A stretch of DNA of 64,000 bases from Atrina japonica. Taxonomy: Eukaryota; Mollusca; Bivalvia; Pterioida; Pinnidae. The translations under genes and the position numbers were made by a program. Below, piece after piece: positions 38,661-50,455 of the stretch. Position 1 is the first letter of the stretch, and every line of letters begins with the position of its first letter. The notes under the pieces are model-generated. The model made no database searches. It saw nothing but the letters and a program-made list of their open reading frames with translations, and had not been told where the DNA came from. The stretch spans positions 1,214,501 to 1,278,500 of the forward strand of contig BROG01000111.1 of assembly GCA_030159075.1 (NCBI GenBank), written 5' to 3'.

Positions 38661-39841
38661 AATGTTACGAAACCGGAAGGGATCTTGCCCGACATTCTGT
38701 TCAGGTCACATAATATGAACACTAACTATTTCGACAAAACTGTACGGAATGGAACAAACCGAAAAAGCGTAATGGGTATTCATGATTCCTACGTAGAAAA
38801 ATGATCGAGACCGGATAGTTTTTCTTATGCTTGAGAACTAAGTCATCGGTGTACTCATCTACGTTATTGTGTACACATCAGTAAAACGATGGGTAGACTC
38901 TTCCAATTGTTGTGGTTACGAGTCAGTCAACCGTAGTATGACTTAGCCAAAGAGGATACGTGTTGAGATGGGCACGAATTGAGATGGGTCCGAGTTTACC
39001 AACATTCCACCAAGATGTAAACACATACAGGTAGCAAAGAAACAAAACACACACACAAAAAAAACAGAAAAAGAAGAGAGATAGAATCGATAAAGAAATT
39101 GTGCTGTATGTTTAGGAAGAGAAATAGAGAGTTGAAATGCTCTGAGGAAGGAAATGAAGCTGAAAACAATTTAATAATTTGCCACCCTTCTTTGATTTTC
39201 CCCTGAAGCCACCTCGATCTGTCAAGGCTATTTACATAACACTTCTGTTCAATCGTGGAGTCTCAAACTGGTCGGAGAATACCAATACATTCTTTTGTTT
39301 TTGTCTGTTTAACTGGAATGTGATAAAAGTATATGAATAGAAATACAATATTTTTATTAAGAAAAATAAATAATTGCAGTTTTCGATAAAATACTTCCCA
39401 TAATTTGACGTATTGTGGTAGCATGAGAGTCGGGATGTTCGGCAAGTTAGATGTGCTAAATCCTTTGACCCATGACCTATACTTTTCCCCGTGTTTTTTG
39501 CTTTTGTTGTTTATGTCTAGAAAAAAAACCACTTGTAATCCAAGGCCTTCAATTATAAGGTAAGTCATTTTATATTAGCTACAATATTGGCACTGTGAGC
39601 AAAAATTAATTAATTTGTTTGTTTTTATCACAACTGGTGAAATTGACATTATCGTAGTTTTCATTCCTTGACATTTTTGTTATCGTGTTGCTCGTCGTTT
39701 GCCGAGTGAAATAATCTTGTTTCACAATTATTTTGGTTTGTCAAATATTATTGTTGACTAGTTTGTAGGTGCAATACCACATTGTACGTGCATTATGTTA
39801 ACATTATAATTGACATTGTTAAAATAAGAATTATTTAAAAA
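38661..39841. other. unannotated AT-rich stretch
   Basis: I see no gene, RNA or repeat that can be supported, except the ACTCGTACCCAT motif in reverse near 38955-38995. The minus-strand frame at 39263-39568 is AT-rich and has no recognisable features. A TATATAAA lies at 39843-39850, just before the ORF at 39874. Confidence 0.4.
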
Positions 39842-39873
39842 ATATATAAATCAAAACTAAAGAAAATAAAACA

Positions 39874-40029
39874 ATGGCTGTTTCTGAAGTCAAAATTTCA
39901 ATAAACTTTGCAACTGAGAAAGAATTGGTAAAATTGCCAGGTATAGGACAGGCGATTGCCAAATCAATAAATCATAGGGGGACCGTGGGAAACTTAACAG
40001 ACGAATCCTTGATTTACATAAAATATTAA
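39874..40029 (+). pseudogene. N-terminal Gag piece with helix-hairpin-helix motif
   Basis: 51 codons, MAVSEVKISINFATEKELVK then LPGIGQAIAKSI, a textbook helix-hairpin-helix DNA-binding pattern (L-P-G-I-G followed by A-x-x-I). The frame stops at 40027, and the next frame (40052-40330) continues in the same element. A helix-hairpin-helix at the N-terminus of a Gypsy Gag is unusual, though I have seen similar patterns in invertebrate Gag-like proteins. Confidence 0.55.
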
Positions 40030-40355
40030 GCTTAAAGTAACCCCAGAATTATTGAGTCAAATTGATTTCTCTGTGAACCCCGATATAGAAAAAAAGTTAT
40101 TAGTTGGTGACAATAGCACTGAAATTGACACAATTAGCCAGGTTAAAGATCATACACTGGAAATGATAGACAATGTACAGGATTTTCTGACCCAGAAAAA
40201 TCAGGCAGCTGATGCCAAACAGAAAAAAAAAACTTTGGAAGGGGAAAAGATGGAAGTTAAATTAACACCTTTTCATCCAGTTCAGTCCACTAGATTCCAA
40301 TGTTCATGCAAATCAACTAATGAAGCCTAGTTTAACGTCGCAGGATCAGGTTGCT

Positions 40356-40647
40356 CATTATTAACTGTTGAGTATTTTTTTTCTATTGTGAAAATATACT
40401 TGGGTTATTTTTTCTCTGGTAGAAAATCCTGGGTCATTTTTCTATTTTCTAGATCCGTAAAAAAAGTTATCTGGAAAACGGGTAATTTTTCCTACTAGTA
40501 AGGGTCAATGGACCTTTTTGGAGTTGATTCTTTCTTTTACCGTTTGTCATAACAGTATGCAACTTCAGAGAACTTCCTGTTAAACATTTTATCTTATATA
40601 TATATGACCTGGAATCCAGATACCATGCAGTGCTAGATGCCAGCTGT
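40356..40647 (+). repeat. dispersed repeat, copy 2
   Basis: The same repeat as 38404-38660, inserted in the Gypsy element between its first and second ORF remains. Its extra 45 bases (CTTTTACCGTTTGTC...) show that copy 1 is the deleted one. Confidence 0.7.
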
Positions 40648-40878
40648 GAAAAGCAGCCTACAAAAAAGTGACGGCACTTGTAGTCGTTACAAGAAAGGAT
40701 TCGAACATCTATCAACAATTAAATCCCGGCTCCTGTCAGTCATATTGACATTAAACCAACATATCTGGCAAATGTGACATATCCTGTGGATGTTAAACCA
40801 AAATTAGTGAATCAGAATAAACCACAGGTCAGTATTAATTGAAGATTTAACCATCTGCCAGACCTAAGTCATACACCT

Positions 40879-41469
40879 ATGCCTATTCAAAATCAAAATC
40901 CTATGGCACCACCTTATTACGTGACAGTGCCTGGGAATCGTGGTGCATGTGGGACAAACACACCATTGACACAGAGTATGAGCCAGCCGACCAGTGTTCC
41001 TTTCAATGGAGGACAAAATGGTGGAATGGGTGACACTCAGGCAATGGGTAGTGGTGTTCCTATAGCAATGCATCATGGAAGTCATCCGGGAATACCCATG
41101 CCATTTGCTAGTTATCCCCCAGTACCAGGTGCACAGATGCCATATCCGGGATGGAATGCTACTGGTATGCCAGGGAATGCCATTCGGGGCGACTGGGTTT
41201 CCATACTTTGGACACCCGGTTATGGAGGACAGTTCCATCCAGTATACCCTGGTATGTACCCTGGATATCCTATGCAATGGTGCATGGACCCTGGGCAAGG
41301 TCAACAGGTAGGAGGACAAGTTTACATGTATCCTGGGTTTGGTCAAGGTCCAGTTGATGGTCAAGAAGGTAACCCTGCTGATAATGTAAATCAGGGAGCC
41401 CATGCTGCTGCTGGTAATGTAAATCAGACAGCCCACCATGTTGCTGTCCCCCAACCAAGACCATGCTAG
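40879..41469 (+). CDS. proline/glycine/methionine-rich Gag-region ORF
   Basis: A 196-residue low-complexity frame with many P-G-M-x-P-G-Y-P units (GMYPGYPMQW, HPGIPMPFASYP). It sits between the helix-hairpin-helix piece and the capsid remains, so it is probably a Gag linker region. The opposite strand is also open because of the repeat composition and is a shadow. Confidence 0.55.
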   Translation: MPIQNQNPMAPPYYVTVPGNRGACGTNTPLTQSMSQPTSVPFNGGQNGGMGDTQAMGSGVPIAMHHGSHPGIPMPFASYPPVPGAQMPYPGWNATGMPGNAIRGDWVSILWTPGYGGQFHPVYPGMYPGYPMQWCMDPGQGQQVGGQVYMYPGFGQGPVDGQEGNPADNVNQGAHAAAGNVNQTAHHVAVPQPRPC

Positions 41470-42182
41470 GGAAATCAGATGCGCATGAATGGTAATCGGC
41501 CCAGACCAAGACAAGATAGAATTGATTCTCTGCCGAAAACCTTGAGGTATAACGGTACAGAAAGTTGGATTGCTTTTAAGCAGACGTTTCTACGTTATGC
41601 CCAAGTTAAGCAATGGACGGCGGATAAATAAAGGAATTTCTGCTCTGGTGTTTGGAAGGAAAGGCCAGTGAATTCTATGTTACATTCCTACAAAGGAATG
41701 AAAACATGGAATTCAATGTGCTAATCCAGAAAATGGATAAACGGTTTGGAGTTAAAGAGATTCCAGAGACCGCTCCGGTGTAACTGTCAGCTCTTAAGCA
41801 ACAGCCAGAGGATAGCGTTGAAGAACGGGGCGATAAAATACTTCAATTAGCTATAAAGGCATACCAGGATTTGCCTGATGACTTTATGTATCAACAGGCA
41901 ATCAAACGCATTTGTCATGGATGTTTGGATCGTGAGGCAGGGTAGTATGCTGCTAATTTAAACCTCACCTCGGTTGAAGCAACCATAGATCGAATCAAGA
42001 GGTATCAATATAATCATAGTGCCAGCTATGATAGATCTAAAAAGGAAATCAAAGAGGTAAGATGAGAGAATGACGAGGTATTAGCTGATTTTAGTCAGTC
42101 GGCAAAGTCTTGTCAGACGCATCCATGTATATTGAATGAAACTCCTTCTGATTTAGGACAGTCGGCAGGAGTTTGCTAAACC

Positions 42183-42485
42183 ATGGCCAGTACCATGAAA
42201 TCTAAGGGTGATGAAGCAAGGCTGAGCCAGAGAGTGGACAAGATCGAAAAACAGCTGGGAAGTTTGTTGATACATCTCTTGAATATAGACAAAAAGCTTC
42301 AAGGTTCAAGGTCAAGTAGTCCTATGCGACGAAGTCGGTTACCTTCTCGTAATGATCGTTGTTTTCACTGCCAGGGTATAGGACATTTCAGAAGGGATTG
42401 TCCTAGTTTAAAGAGGGAAAATAAGCCAGGCAAAGTTACCTTTGCAGATCCTTTAAACAGCCCAGGATCGAGGAAGGAGGCCTGA
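42183..42485 (+). pseudogene. nucleocapsid-type CCHC knuckle
   Basis: A coiled-coil-like start (SQRVDKIEKQLGSLLIHLLN) and a CCHC knuckle CFHCQGIGHFRRDC at about residue 60. It is preceded by capsid-type remains (41530-42060) in several frames. Confidence 0.8.
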
Positions 42486-42539
42486 CTTCGATCCACAACA
42501 AAGATGGCCAAATAACATGTAAAGAGGAGGGACCACTTC

Positions 42540-43217
42540 ACATTTTACAATTGAAATCAAGCTCTATGATTCGTGTGCCTGTGAGTGTGTACAAGGTAAA
42601 CAAATTAATGCAATAATAGATACAGCTTCTGAAAATTACTTTGATTTCGTATCAGTTATACGAGTCATTTGAAATCAAACCTGTTATTGTAAAGACGTTT
42701 ACTTTGTTTGCTGCAGGTCGCGACATGAGAATAAATGGTTACAAATTAAGTCCAGCTGAGGTTATGTTTGATGATGTGAAATTTGATGTAGCAGTCAGTG
42801 ACTGTTACCCCAATAGAGGATGACATGCTGCTTGGTTTGGATTTCCTGATGAAACATAATCCCACAGTTGATTTGAATAATAATACACTGCAAATTCAAG
42901 ATCTGGCAATTAAGTTTATGACAGGAAAGGTAATTGAACCAGTCCAGTTTGCTCGAGTCAAGATACAAAAACGTACCGTGATTCCGGCCTGGTCTGCTGT
43001 ACGATTTTCTTGTGCCATAGACAAATCAATGCCTCAGTGCATTATACAACCAAGTGTTACTAATCTTCTAACACCTTGTACTTTGGTCGAGAAAGGATCA
43101 AATCCTATCATGGCCTTTGTCAATTTAAATGAACATCATGTGGTTTTAAAACGAAATCAGGTTGTGGGGATAGCCACTGAAATTGACCAAGTCGTACAGG
43201 AAAAAAGTGCAGAATAA
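42540..43217 (+). pseudogene. aspartic protease remains
   Basis: IIDTASENYF near 42613 is a degenerate DTGA-type active site; a second frame from 42798 carries DMLLGLDFLMKHNPTVDLNN, the conserved flap-to-end segment of Gypsy proteases. Frames are broken between. Confidence 0.65.
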
Positions 43218-43453
43218 GTTGGTAAAGTCAATAAAGTATATCAGATGATATACCTCCTCATTTACTAGATCTATATGAAAGATGTTGTAAACAGTTATCA
43301 TCTACTGAAAAATAGCTGTCAAAAAGTTGATAATAAAATACTCTTTTCAGCACATGAATATGATATTGGAAATTTTTACAGCTATTGAACATACTATTGG
43401 CACAAGTGATGCCCTGCCTATTAAACAACGGTTAAGACGATCACCCGTATGTT

Positions 43454-44092
43454 TTGCTGGGGATATGGAAGTGTTCTCTGGTGCGTAGATTATCGAGCCT
43501 TAAAAGAAGTCACAAAAAGGATGTATTTCCCATTCCGCTAGTAGAAGACTGCATGGATGCACTATCTGGTAACCAGTGGTTTTCTAAACTTGATGCCACC
43601 TGGAGATATTGGCTTGTTAAGATAAAAGACTCAGACAAATGTAAAACTGCCTTTATGACCAAATATGGGTTGTATCAGTTCAAGAGAATGGCATTTGGAC
43701 TTTGTAATGCACCAGCGACATTCACTCGAGTCATGGATTTAGTTCTCAAGGGACTTCACTGGTCGGTTGTATAGGCTTTTCTTGTTGATGTCTTACTTCT
43801 GGGAACAGATTTTCAAAATCATCTGAAAAATCTATTGGAGGTTTTTCAAAGATTCCAAGATTATGGCATTAAATTAAAAGCTAGGAAGTGTGAGCTGTTC
43901 AGCACAGAGGTTGAAAATCTGGGACGAATTGTTGGTAGGGATGGTATGATGGTGAGCGAAAAAATTATTGAGACCATGGGTGGTTGGCGAATTCCTTCTT
44001 TTACAAAAGTAGAAAAAATTTGTGGATTTGCTAATTATCATCGTGGTTTCATTAAGGATTTTGCTAAATATCCACACCTTTATATGAATTAA
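43454..44092 (+). pseudogene. Gypsy reverse transcriptase remains
   Basis: First part FPIPLVEDCMDALSGNQWFS, then YGLYQFKRMAFGLCNAPATF (about 43660-43720). The catalytic YVDD-type site appears as FLVDVLL near 43778 with a frame break, so it is degenerate. The second part has ENLGRIVGRDGM and a GFANYHRGFIKDFAKY end. A piece of RNase H (LTLPTREGKFILDTDAAS, near 44180) follows before the deletion. Confidence 0.85.
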
Positions 44093-44269
44093 CAGGGAAG
44101 AATCCTTTTCACTGAAATGAGAGGCATTAAAGGTCTTTTGAACAGTTGGAATCGGCTCTTTCTAGTGCTCCTGTACTAACTCTGCCAACACGTGAAGGCA
44201 AATTTATTTTAGATACCGATGCTGCTTCGCTCATGTCAGCAAAAAACAGAAGTGCTTGATTTACGACAA

Positions 44270-44693
44270 ACATGTTAATGTTGGGCAGAGAAATATCTAT
44301 GCCAGTTGATTTAGTATTTCCAGGACCAGATAGTGGCGCTGACAAAGAAGTAGATAAGTTTTTTTTAACTTGATTGGTAAGATTCGGTTTGTCCATGAAG
44401 TTGCAAGGACAAACTTGAAATCTACAAAGCTATAATGAAAAGGGATTATGACCTGAAAACCTACACAGACACACACACATATATATAAAGTGGGTGATGC
44501 AGTGTATGTCTTAGACACTGCTACAGTAAAAGGTAGATGTAAAAAAAAAAAACTCAGGCCTACATGGAAGAGTCCTGCTGTAGTTGCAAAAAGACTGTCA
44601 GATTATGTTTTTGAAATCAAGTTGCATAACAGACTCGTGACAATAAATCATGACAGGTTAAAACCATACACTGTTTGGAATTTACCAGTTTAG
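44270..44693 (+). pseudogene. Gypsy integrase C-terminal remains
   Basis: TTNMLMLGREISMPVDLVF near 44265 and, in the frame at 44490, VGDAVYVLDTATVKGRCKKK followed by VVAKRLSDYVFEIK and HDRLKPY, the GPY/F-type and SH3-like end of Gypsy integrases. The catalytic core is missing. Confidence 0.8.
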
Positions 44694-45076
44694 ATTAATA
44701 ATTTTCAAGATAAGTGGAAAAGAATTTAGGCATAACAGGAAGCTTGACATCTACATCTTCAAAAATTGAATTTTGTTTTTGTCGCGGTCCTGATAAAGGT
44801 TGCATTAGGGGGGTGCGGATAATACAGTACTACAGAATTTTAGGACATTTTTTCCGCAGGAACTACTGTATGAGATTCGATGTGGTGGTAAGCCTGACTA
44901 AGTTTTTTCGTAATAACGATGTACGAGTCAATGTATATCATCATTATTCCATTGTAAATATTATCATTGCTTATGAAATCGTGTATTTTATGTCTACAGT
45001 GACGGTGAATAAATCAATAAATGAATCTAGTTGTCTTTTATTTTTGTGTGTTTCAGTTTACAAATATGCTAGACTA

Positions 45077-45151
45077 CACAGGCACTTGTGTAATGCAATC
45101 CCTTGATCGAGGGTGTTGTGATCGGTGGATTGCATAACGCAAGTGCCTGTG
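45077..45151. repeat. 25-bp arm hairpin
   Basis: CACAGGCACTTGTGTAATGC... (45077-45101) pairs with 45127-45151 at 22 to 23 of 25 positions around a 25-nt spacer. It may be a small MITE or a hairpin RNA precursor; there is no further evidence. Confidence 0.5.
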
Positions 45152-45727
45152 CAAGGTTAGCCTAGTTGCGATGTTTGGTGAGGAAACAGAATAGTACAGT
45201 ACCTGTTGCTTATCTTCATCATGAAGTTTTGGTATTATTGAAAAATAGAACAATCTCAACAAGAATTCTAATAATTATTTCACGCTGGTGAACGACGAAG
45301 CGAACAGCCATGTTGTTACTGTAAATGAGGGGGCTAAATGGAAGAGCAAATATGTAGTATCTTGTAGTTTCGTATTTTCCCATTTATATCATATTATGTA
45401 GTTTTGCGTTGTTTGTTTTGAGACGATGACTATACATTAATAAATAAAACAATGTTTTCTGGGTGTTTTGTTCTGTGGAGGAATGTTATTTCACAAATTT
45501 CGTACAAAAGGTATATACCAGTAACTCTTACTACAATACATCTACAGTGTAGTACTAAGTTAAGGAACATGCCATTTATACAGGTAAGTACGATGAGTTA
45601 ATTTTAATTTTGAAAATATGATAAAAGGTGTAAAATAACACAATGCCACACCAAGGTAATTAATGTTTGTAGTATATGTCTCCATTCATAATCAATGATG
45701 CGTGTAACAGACAACAGTATACTTGGA

Positions 45728-45731
<4 letters not shown>

Positions 45732-45816
<85 letters not shown>
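45732..45816. repeat. (AT)n microsatellite
   Basis: An uninterrupted TA array of about 85 bp; open frames crossing it on both strands are artefacts of the repeat. Confidence 0.95.
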
Positions 45817-45821
<5 letters not shown>

Positions 45822-46339
45822 TGTTTCAATAATTACGCTATACACGCGTATTCTGGATATATAGATCGCTTGTGTACAAGTGCTCGCCGCTAATTAAAAT
45901 TGTTACAAACTTTTATGTCGCCGATTTCCACAAATATAATATCTATTTCAAATGTTGTTCTAATACATACTATTAATTAAATATATAGGCTACCATGCCA
46001 GCAGAAGCAAATGATTGCGCTGTAATTAACGGAATGTAATTTTACAAAGACTTCGACTGATGTTTTGATATTTCTTTTGTTATTTATTTCAAATCATTAA
46101 TTTGCTTATCATATCCCTTATCTAATATCTCGAATATATATATCTATAATAAATATTTATCTATTTCTTCCAAATACCGATCTGAGAATTTTGAAAATAT
46201 TTCCGATCGTCATACTGTACTTATACATAATAATAATCAATCTCGCCGACGATTTTCGGCCATACGGCCGTGGAAAAAAGTCAATGCGGATTATACGCAC
46301 GAACTCCTTTTTTCTCCGAGATCTGATGCTGAAATGGGG

Positions 46340-48953
46340 GTGCGGATAATACGTAAATGCGGATTATACACGGCCGATTACGGTAATATTCATAAATTCG
46401 GAAAGTACGAAGTACCCTGTGTGATTTACGCCGACTTCGAATGTACAATCAAACCTTTTAGGAAAAAAGTCGGCGAAAAATCGGAAATAACGTCCGTACG
46501 CGAGGCCTGCGGGTATGGTTATCAAGTAGTTTGGGGACACAAAAAAGAAGATTCGTTATTTACCGCGGTAAAGATGTCGCCTTTAAATTTTAAAACGAGG
46601 TATTCGCCGTTATAGTTCCCCTCGAAAAGAGTAAACAAAATGATTTCAAGAGGGCGAAAAAGTGTTGGATTTGTAAAAAGGGAGAATTCAATTGCAAAAA
46701 AGGATTAGGTAAACTTTTCTGATTATTCTGCGAAAGAAAAAAGAATTGGACTAAATTGGAGAAACTAGAAAAAACTAAGACGTTGAAAAAATGTTTAAAA
46801 GAAGACGAAAAGACAAAAAATATGAATCTATACTTCGATTAAACGACAAAAACGACGAAGATTTCGAATAACTGAATTGGAAAACCGAATCGCTTAAATT
46901 AAATGGGACTTGGACGAACGACTGCATTTAGAAGAATGTAGACGAGACATTCAGTCGCGAATCTGGGATGAAGAAGAAGAATATGTGAAGACGTAAAAGT
47001 GCGTGGTCATTGCCACATCACAGGGAAATATCGCGGCACAGCTCATAGAAAATGTAATTTAAAATTGAGAATCCAGAAAGGCGTTACTAAGATTCCGGTA
47101 ATTGTGCACAATTTAAAAGGATACGATTCGCATATAATTATTCAGGAGATCGCGACAGTTTCCGGGAACATAAACTGCATCGCCCTTAATTCGGAAAAAA
47201 TCCTCTCCTTTAGTTTAGGTCAACTTATATTTATAGATAGCTTTCAATTCATGAGCAGATCGTTACAAGGGTTGGTCGGAATTAACGACGAATTTCCCAT
47301 CACCGATCGAGTATTCGGAGAAAAGTCCGAATCGTTAAAAAAGAAGGGATTTTATCTGTACGAATACATGGATTCATTGGAAAGATTTGAAGAGACTAGC
47401 TTACCACCCAGAGAAAAGTTTTATAGCGGTTTATCCGATAGTTACATTACCGAAGAGGATAACAACCACACGCGAAAAAGTTTGGAAAGAATTTAATTGC
47501 GAAAAGCTCGGGGATTATCACGATTTATACTTGAAAACCGACGTGGTTTTATTGGCCATCGTTTTCGAAAATTTTCAGTCCACCAGCCTGCGGCATTACG
47601 GTTTAGATCCGTGCCATTATTATACCGCGCCCGCCTTATCTTGGGACGCTCTATTGAAGAAAACGGAAATCGAGTTGGAAGTTTTAACCGATTACGATCA
47701 ACACCTCCTTATTTGCAAGAGGACTACGATCCCGATCTTCCCGATAAGTATATAATGTATTGGGACGCCAACACCTTATATCAGGAAGCTATGTCTCACC
47801 CTTTGCCGTACGAAAAATTTGAACGGGCGAACGACGTGAAAGATCCCCTAAATCCGCCCGAAGGCAAAGGATACATTTTGTGGATTTGGACTATCCGGAA
47901 GAACTGCACAATCTTCATAACGATTATCCGCTGGCGCCCGAACATGTGCAATTCGACGTCGAAGAACTTTCAGAGTTTCAACAAAGGTTGTTAAGGATGA
48001 GCGGTCTGAGGGATATGGGCCCTCCTAAACTTGTGCCGAATTTGGGCGACAAGAAAAATTATGTCGTGCATTACATGATCTTAGGATATATTTATCTTTG
48101 GGTTTGAAACTGAAAAAAGTACATCGGGTTTTAAGTTTTGACAAAAAGCCTTGGATGGAGCCCTACATTAAGTTAAATACCAAACTCAGACGGAATTGTA
48201 AAAACGATTTCGAGAAAGATTTCTTCAAACTAATGAATAATAGCGTGTTTGGTAAAACCATGGAAAGTGTTTGAAATAGGGTTAACAATCGACTCGTTAG
48301 AAGTATGGAGGAGAATAAAATCTGTAAACTCACCGCAAGTCCCTATTTCGACAAAGCTGATGTCATCGGCGAAGATTTGGATTTGGTATACATGAAGAAA
48401 GAAATGGTAAAGTTGAATAAACCGATTTACGTGGGGATGTCTGTTCTCGATTTGTCGAAGTACCACATGTATAATTGGTACTACAACTTCCTAAAGTGGA
48501 AATACGGCGACAAGTGTAAATTATTATACTCGGATACGGACAGCCTGATATTGGAGATAGAAACGGAGGATGCGTACCGAGACTTCTCTTATTTTCCCGA
48601 CAGTCATCCGTGTTTTGCCAACATACCGAAAGACGAACTTCACACCTTTAAAAATAAAACAAAAAAGTTCGAGGAATATTTAAGGACGATGTTGGCGGAA
48701 TTGTAATTATCGGGTACGTAGGACTTAAACCGAAGATGTACGCGGTTCAGTTGAAGGTTGGGGAAAGGGGTAAAGGGGTAAAGAAGTGTGTGGTAGATAA
48801 AGGGGTAACCTTCGTCGACCACGAAAATGCGCTTTTTAAAGACGAAATATTAAGCGCTAAGATGAGCTACCTGCAATCGTATACGCGTATAACATTAATC
48901 GACGACCATCATTTCTTCTCTCAAGAAATTTCTTTGCGGTGCGGGAGGGTGTA
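46340..48953 (+). pseudogene. type B DNA polymerase of element 2, different clade, broken
   Basis: Exonuclease motif I reads VIYADFECTI (about 46430). A HCHITGKYRGTAHRKCNLKL block (47008-47067) and a VHNLKGYDSHIIIQ exonuclease II motif follow, then DLYLKTDVVLLA (exo III), an MYWDANTLYQEAM palm motif (about 47755), LMNNSVFGKT (about 48233) and YSDTDSL (about 48528). Frameshifts or stops occur near 46615, 46720, 46980, 47490, 47740, 47990, 48100, 48270 and 48700. The HCHITG and DANTLYQEAM signatures are absent from element 1, whose polymerase uses another N-terminal layout. So the two elements carry polymerases of different Polinton types. Confidence 0.88.
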
Positions 48954-48961
48954 AATAATAA

Positions 48962-49590
48962 GCCCTGCATCCTGAAATGATGAGCTATTTCATGCTTGTC
49001 GACGCTCCAAATGGGATCGGTCGCTCTCTTCTTTCCATCATCTAACTTGCAGGTTCATAGAAATATCTGACTTTGGCCATGGGACAAATGAGTTTCGCGC
49101 CTTTCCGATCGGGTTCAATTTTTGGGGGTTTCTCGGTTTCAGAGTTAATCGTTTTTACAACTTCCGACAATCGATGCAGCCATTCTCTGTTTCAATCGTC
49201 GGAACGCGTCATGCACTTGGCGGCGTTCATCTCTCTGTCGTATTGATAACTGAAAAGTCTTTCACCCAAAGTTCTATTAAATCGTTTGACATGGCCTGAT
49301 TCTGTGTTTCTCTTTTTATATCGTATGGAAATGAATCGCGTCATAAATTCGCGTCCAGTATCTACCGGAAATTTTAGGTGACGCGTAAATCTTTTCACTT
49401 CTTTCTGGACTGTCGTATTGATAACTGGTAAACGTGTAAAAATTTTTCCACCCTTAAGTTCTAGAATAGTAAATTTTCGACCGGTTCAATTTCGGTCGCA
49501 CGATTTTCTTGAGTAAATTTTGCCAACTCCAGAAACTCGCTTCTCGTTCGGTAGCTCCGGCCGCTTTGGCCAACTTTTTCACGGCGGCTT
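48962..49590 (-). pseudogene. integrase of element 2, heavily broken
   Basis: Minus-strand pieces match the element-1 integrase: KRFNRTLGERLFSYQYDREM (about 49230-49290), VDTGREFMTRF (the second Asp), a WLHRLSEVVKTIN block near 49140-49180, and KVRYFYEP near 49060. Several frameshifts and deletions lie between, and the first catalytic region is not recognisable. Confidence 0.8.
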
Positions 49591-49597
49591 TTCCCTT

Positions 49598-49917
49598 CTA
49601 ATAGCCTTGGGGGCTGAAATCGCTCAATTGCAGTTCGGGAGGTATCTCGTCGCCCGTCATGTACGAATACAATCGCATCGTGTCGTTCACCTCTTTAAAA
49701 GTGTAAAGTGAATGTCCTTCTCGTCTCAACCGCTCGTTTAAGTAATGTAATTTCTTTTCTCTGCTGCGGTTCCACTCTTCCTTCGCCTTCGTCAATTTTT
49801 CCATTGCTTCATCGTGTCGTTTTCTCTCTGCGTGGTTGTTAAAAAGATAACTCGACCCTGTGAATGCTAAAGCTAATGCTAAACCGCTCCACCGAACATC
49901 AATGCCACACTTGCCAT
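49598..49917 (-). pseudogene. homologue of the 132-aa membrane protein
   Basis: The coiled-coil part is intact (EKLTKAKEEWNRSREKKLHY, residues 2-21 of the open piece), followed by a LYTFKEVNDTMRLYSYM block that matches LYTYKEVDAAMSLYSQM of element 1. The N-terminal hydrophobic part is present from the ATG at 49915-49917 but frame-broken near 49880. The C-terminal membrane segment is lost. Confidence 0.75.
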
Positions 49918-49942
49918 TTTTAATATTTTTTTATATTTTAAT

Positions 49943-50163
49943 TCACTTCATTATGTCCGCGGGAATGATTCCTCGTTTCACCAATATGTCCTTGGTGTAC
50001 ATCACCAAGGTATAATCGACCACGAGCATGCCGAGGCTGGTGAGATCGAACTTCATCTTAAGCGTAGGAGTCTTGAAAAATTTCTTGGATAGTTGTGCGA
50101 AACCCACCGCAATGCCCGTAATGCTGCGTGATAGAAAGTGTTTACCAATTCTTTTTCACTCAT
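49943..50163 (-). pseudogene. homologue of the 75-aa small protein
   Basis: Starts MSEKELVNTF, with a single frame break near 50118, and ends KRGIIPADIMK, matching the element-1 gene at both ends. Confidence 0.75.
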
Positions 50164-50199
50164 TGTTGTTTTTAAATTCGCGAGGATTTTTTTTTAAAT

Positions 50200-50415
50200 T
50201 CATTGCAAAGGGATCGGGAGGCGATTGGCACCCGTGGTGCCAGAGGACCGAAGGCCCTTCTTTGGTGGAGGCCCGTTACCGCGAAAATGATTAAATATAA
50301 TCCCACCGCCTATTATTATTATTACGCTGGGTATGAGCCACGTCCAATTACTACTGCCTGTGAGAGCATCTACAGTGCTTGAGGCCGAAGGCCCGTGGTT
50401 GGGCATCTTTGACAT
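50200..50415 (-). CDS. 71-aa membrane protein, position of the 111-aa gene
   Basis: One membrane helix (WLIPSVIIIIGGGIIF), a basic/proline tail (GPPPKKGLRSSG). It occupies the place of the 111-aa gene of element 1 but lacks the NANxQD repeat. Homology is inferred from position and layout only. Confidence 0.5.
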   Translation of the reverse strand: MSKMPNHGPSASSTVDALTGSSNWTWLIPSVIIIIGGGIIFNHFRGNGPPPKKGLRSSGTTGANRLPIPLQ

Positions 50416-50455
50416 CCGCGGTGCCCGAGGACTGAAGGCTTATGATCCGTAGCAT

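Larger units (their letters stand above)
39842..44693 (+). mobile_element. Ty3/Gypsy LTR-type retroelement, decayed
   Basis: In order: a short ORF with a helix-hairpin-helix (39874), a proline/glycine-rich ORF (40879-41469), capsid-like remains (41480-42180), a CCHC knuckle ORF, protease-like remains, RT, the start of RNase H, and an integrase C-terminus. Much of RNase H and the integrase core are deleted (about 44210-44270), and frames are broken throughout. LTRs were not found. A dispersed repeat is inserted at 40356-40647. Confidence 0.8.
44694..46330. other. non-coding between Gypsy and Polinton 2
   Basis: Contains the hairpin at 45077-45151 and the (AT)n array at 45732-45816. A GGGGGTGCGGATAATAC word occurs at about 44811 and again at about 46338, so the stretch may be bounded by a repeat. 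No gene is supported. Confidence 0.4.

Noticed and set aside
38404..40647. The two dispersed repeats as LTRs of the Gypsy element
   Set aside because: Copy 2 lies inside the Gag region and neither copy is at the element's end; no TG...CA ends or primer-binding site were seen.
41270..41514. Minus-strand ORFs opposite the proline/glycine-rich Gag ORF
   Set aside because: Open only because of repeat composition; no family features.
45660..45864. ORFs rich in YI dipeptides
   Set aside because: They are translations of the (AT)n array on both strands.
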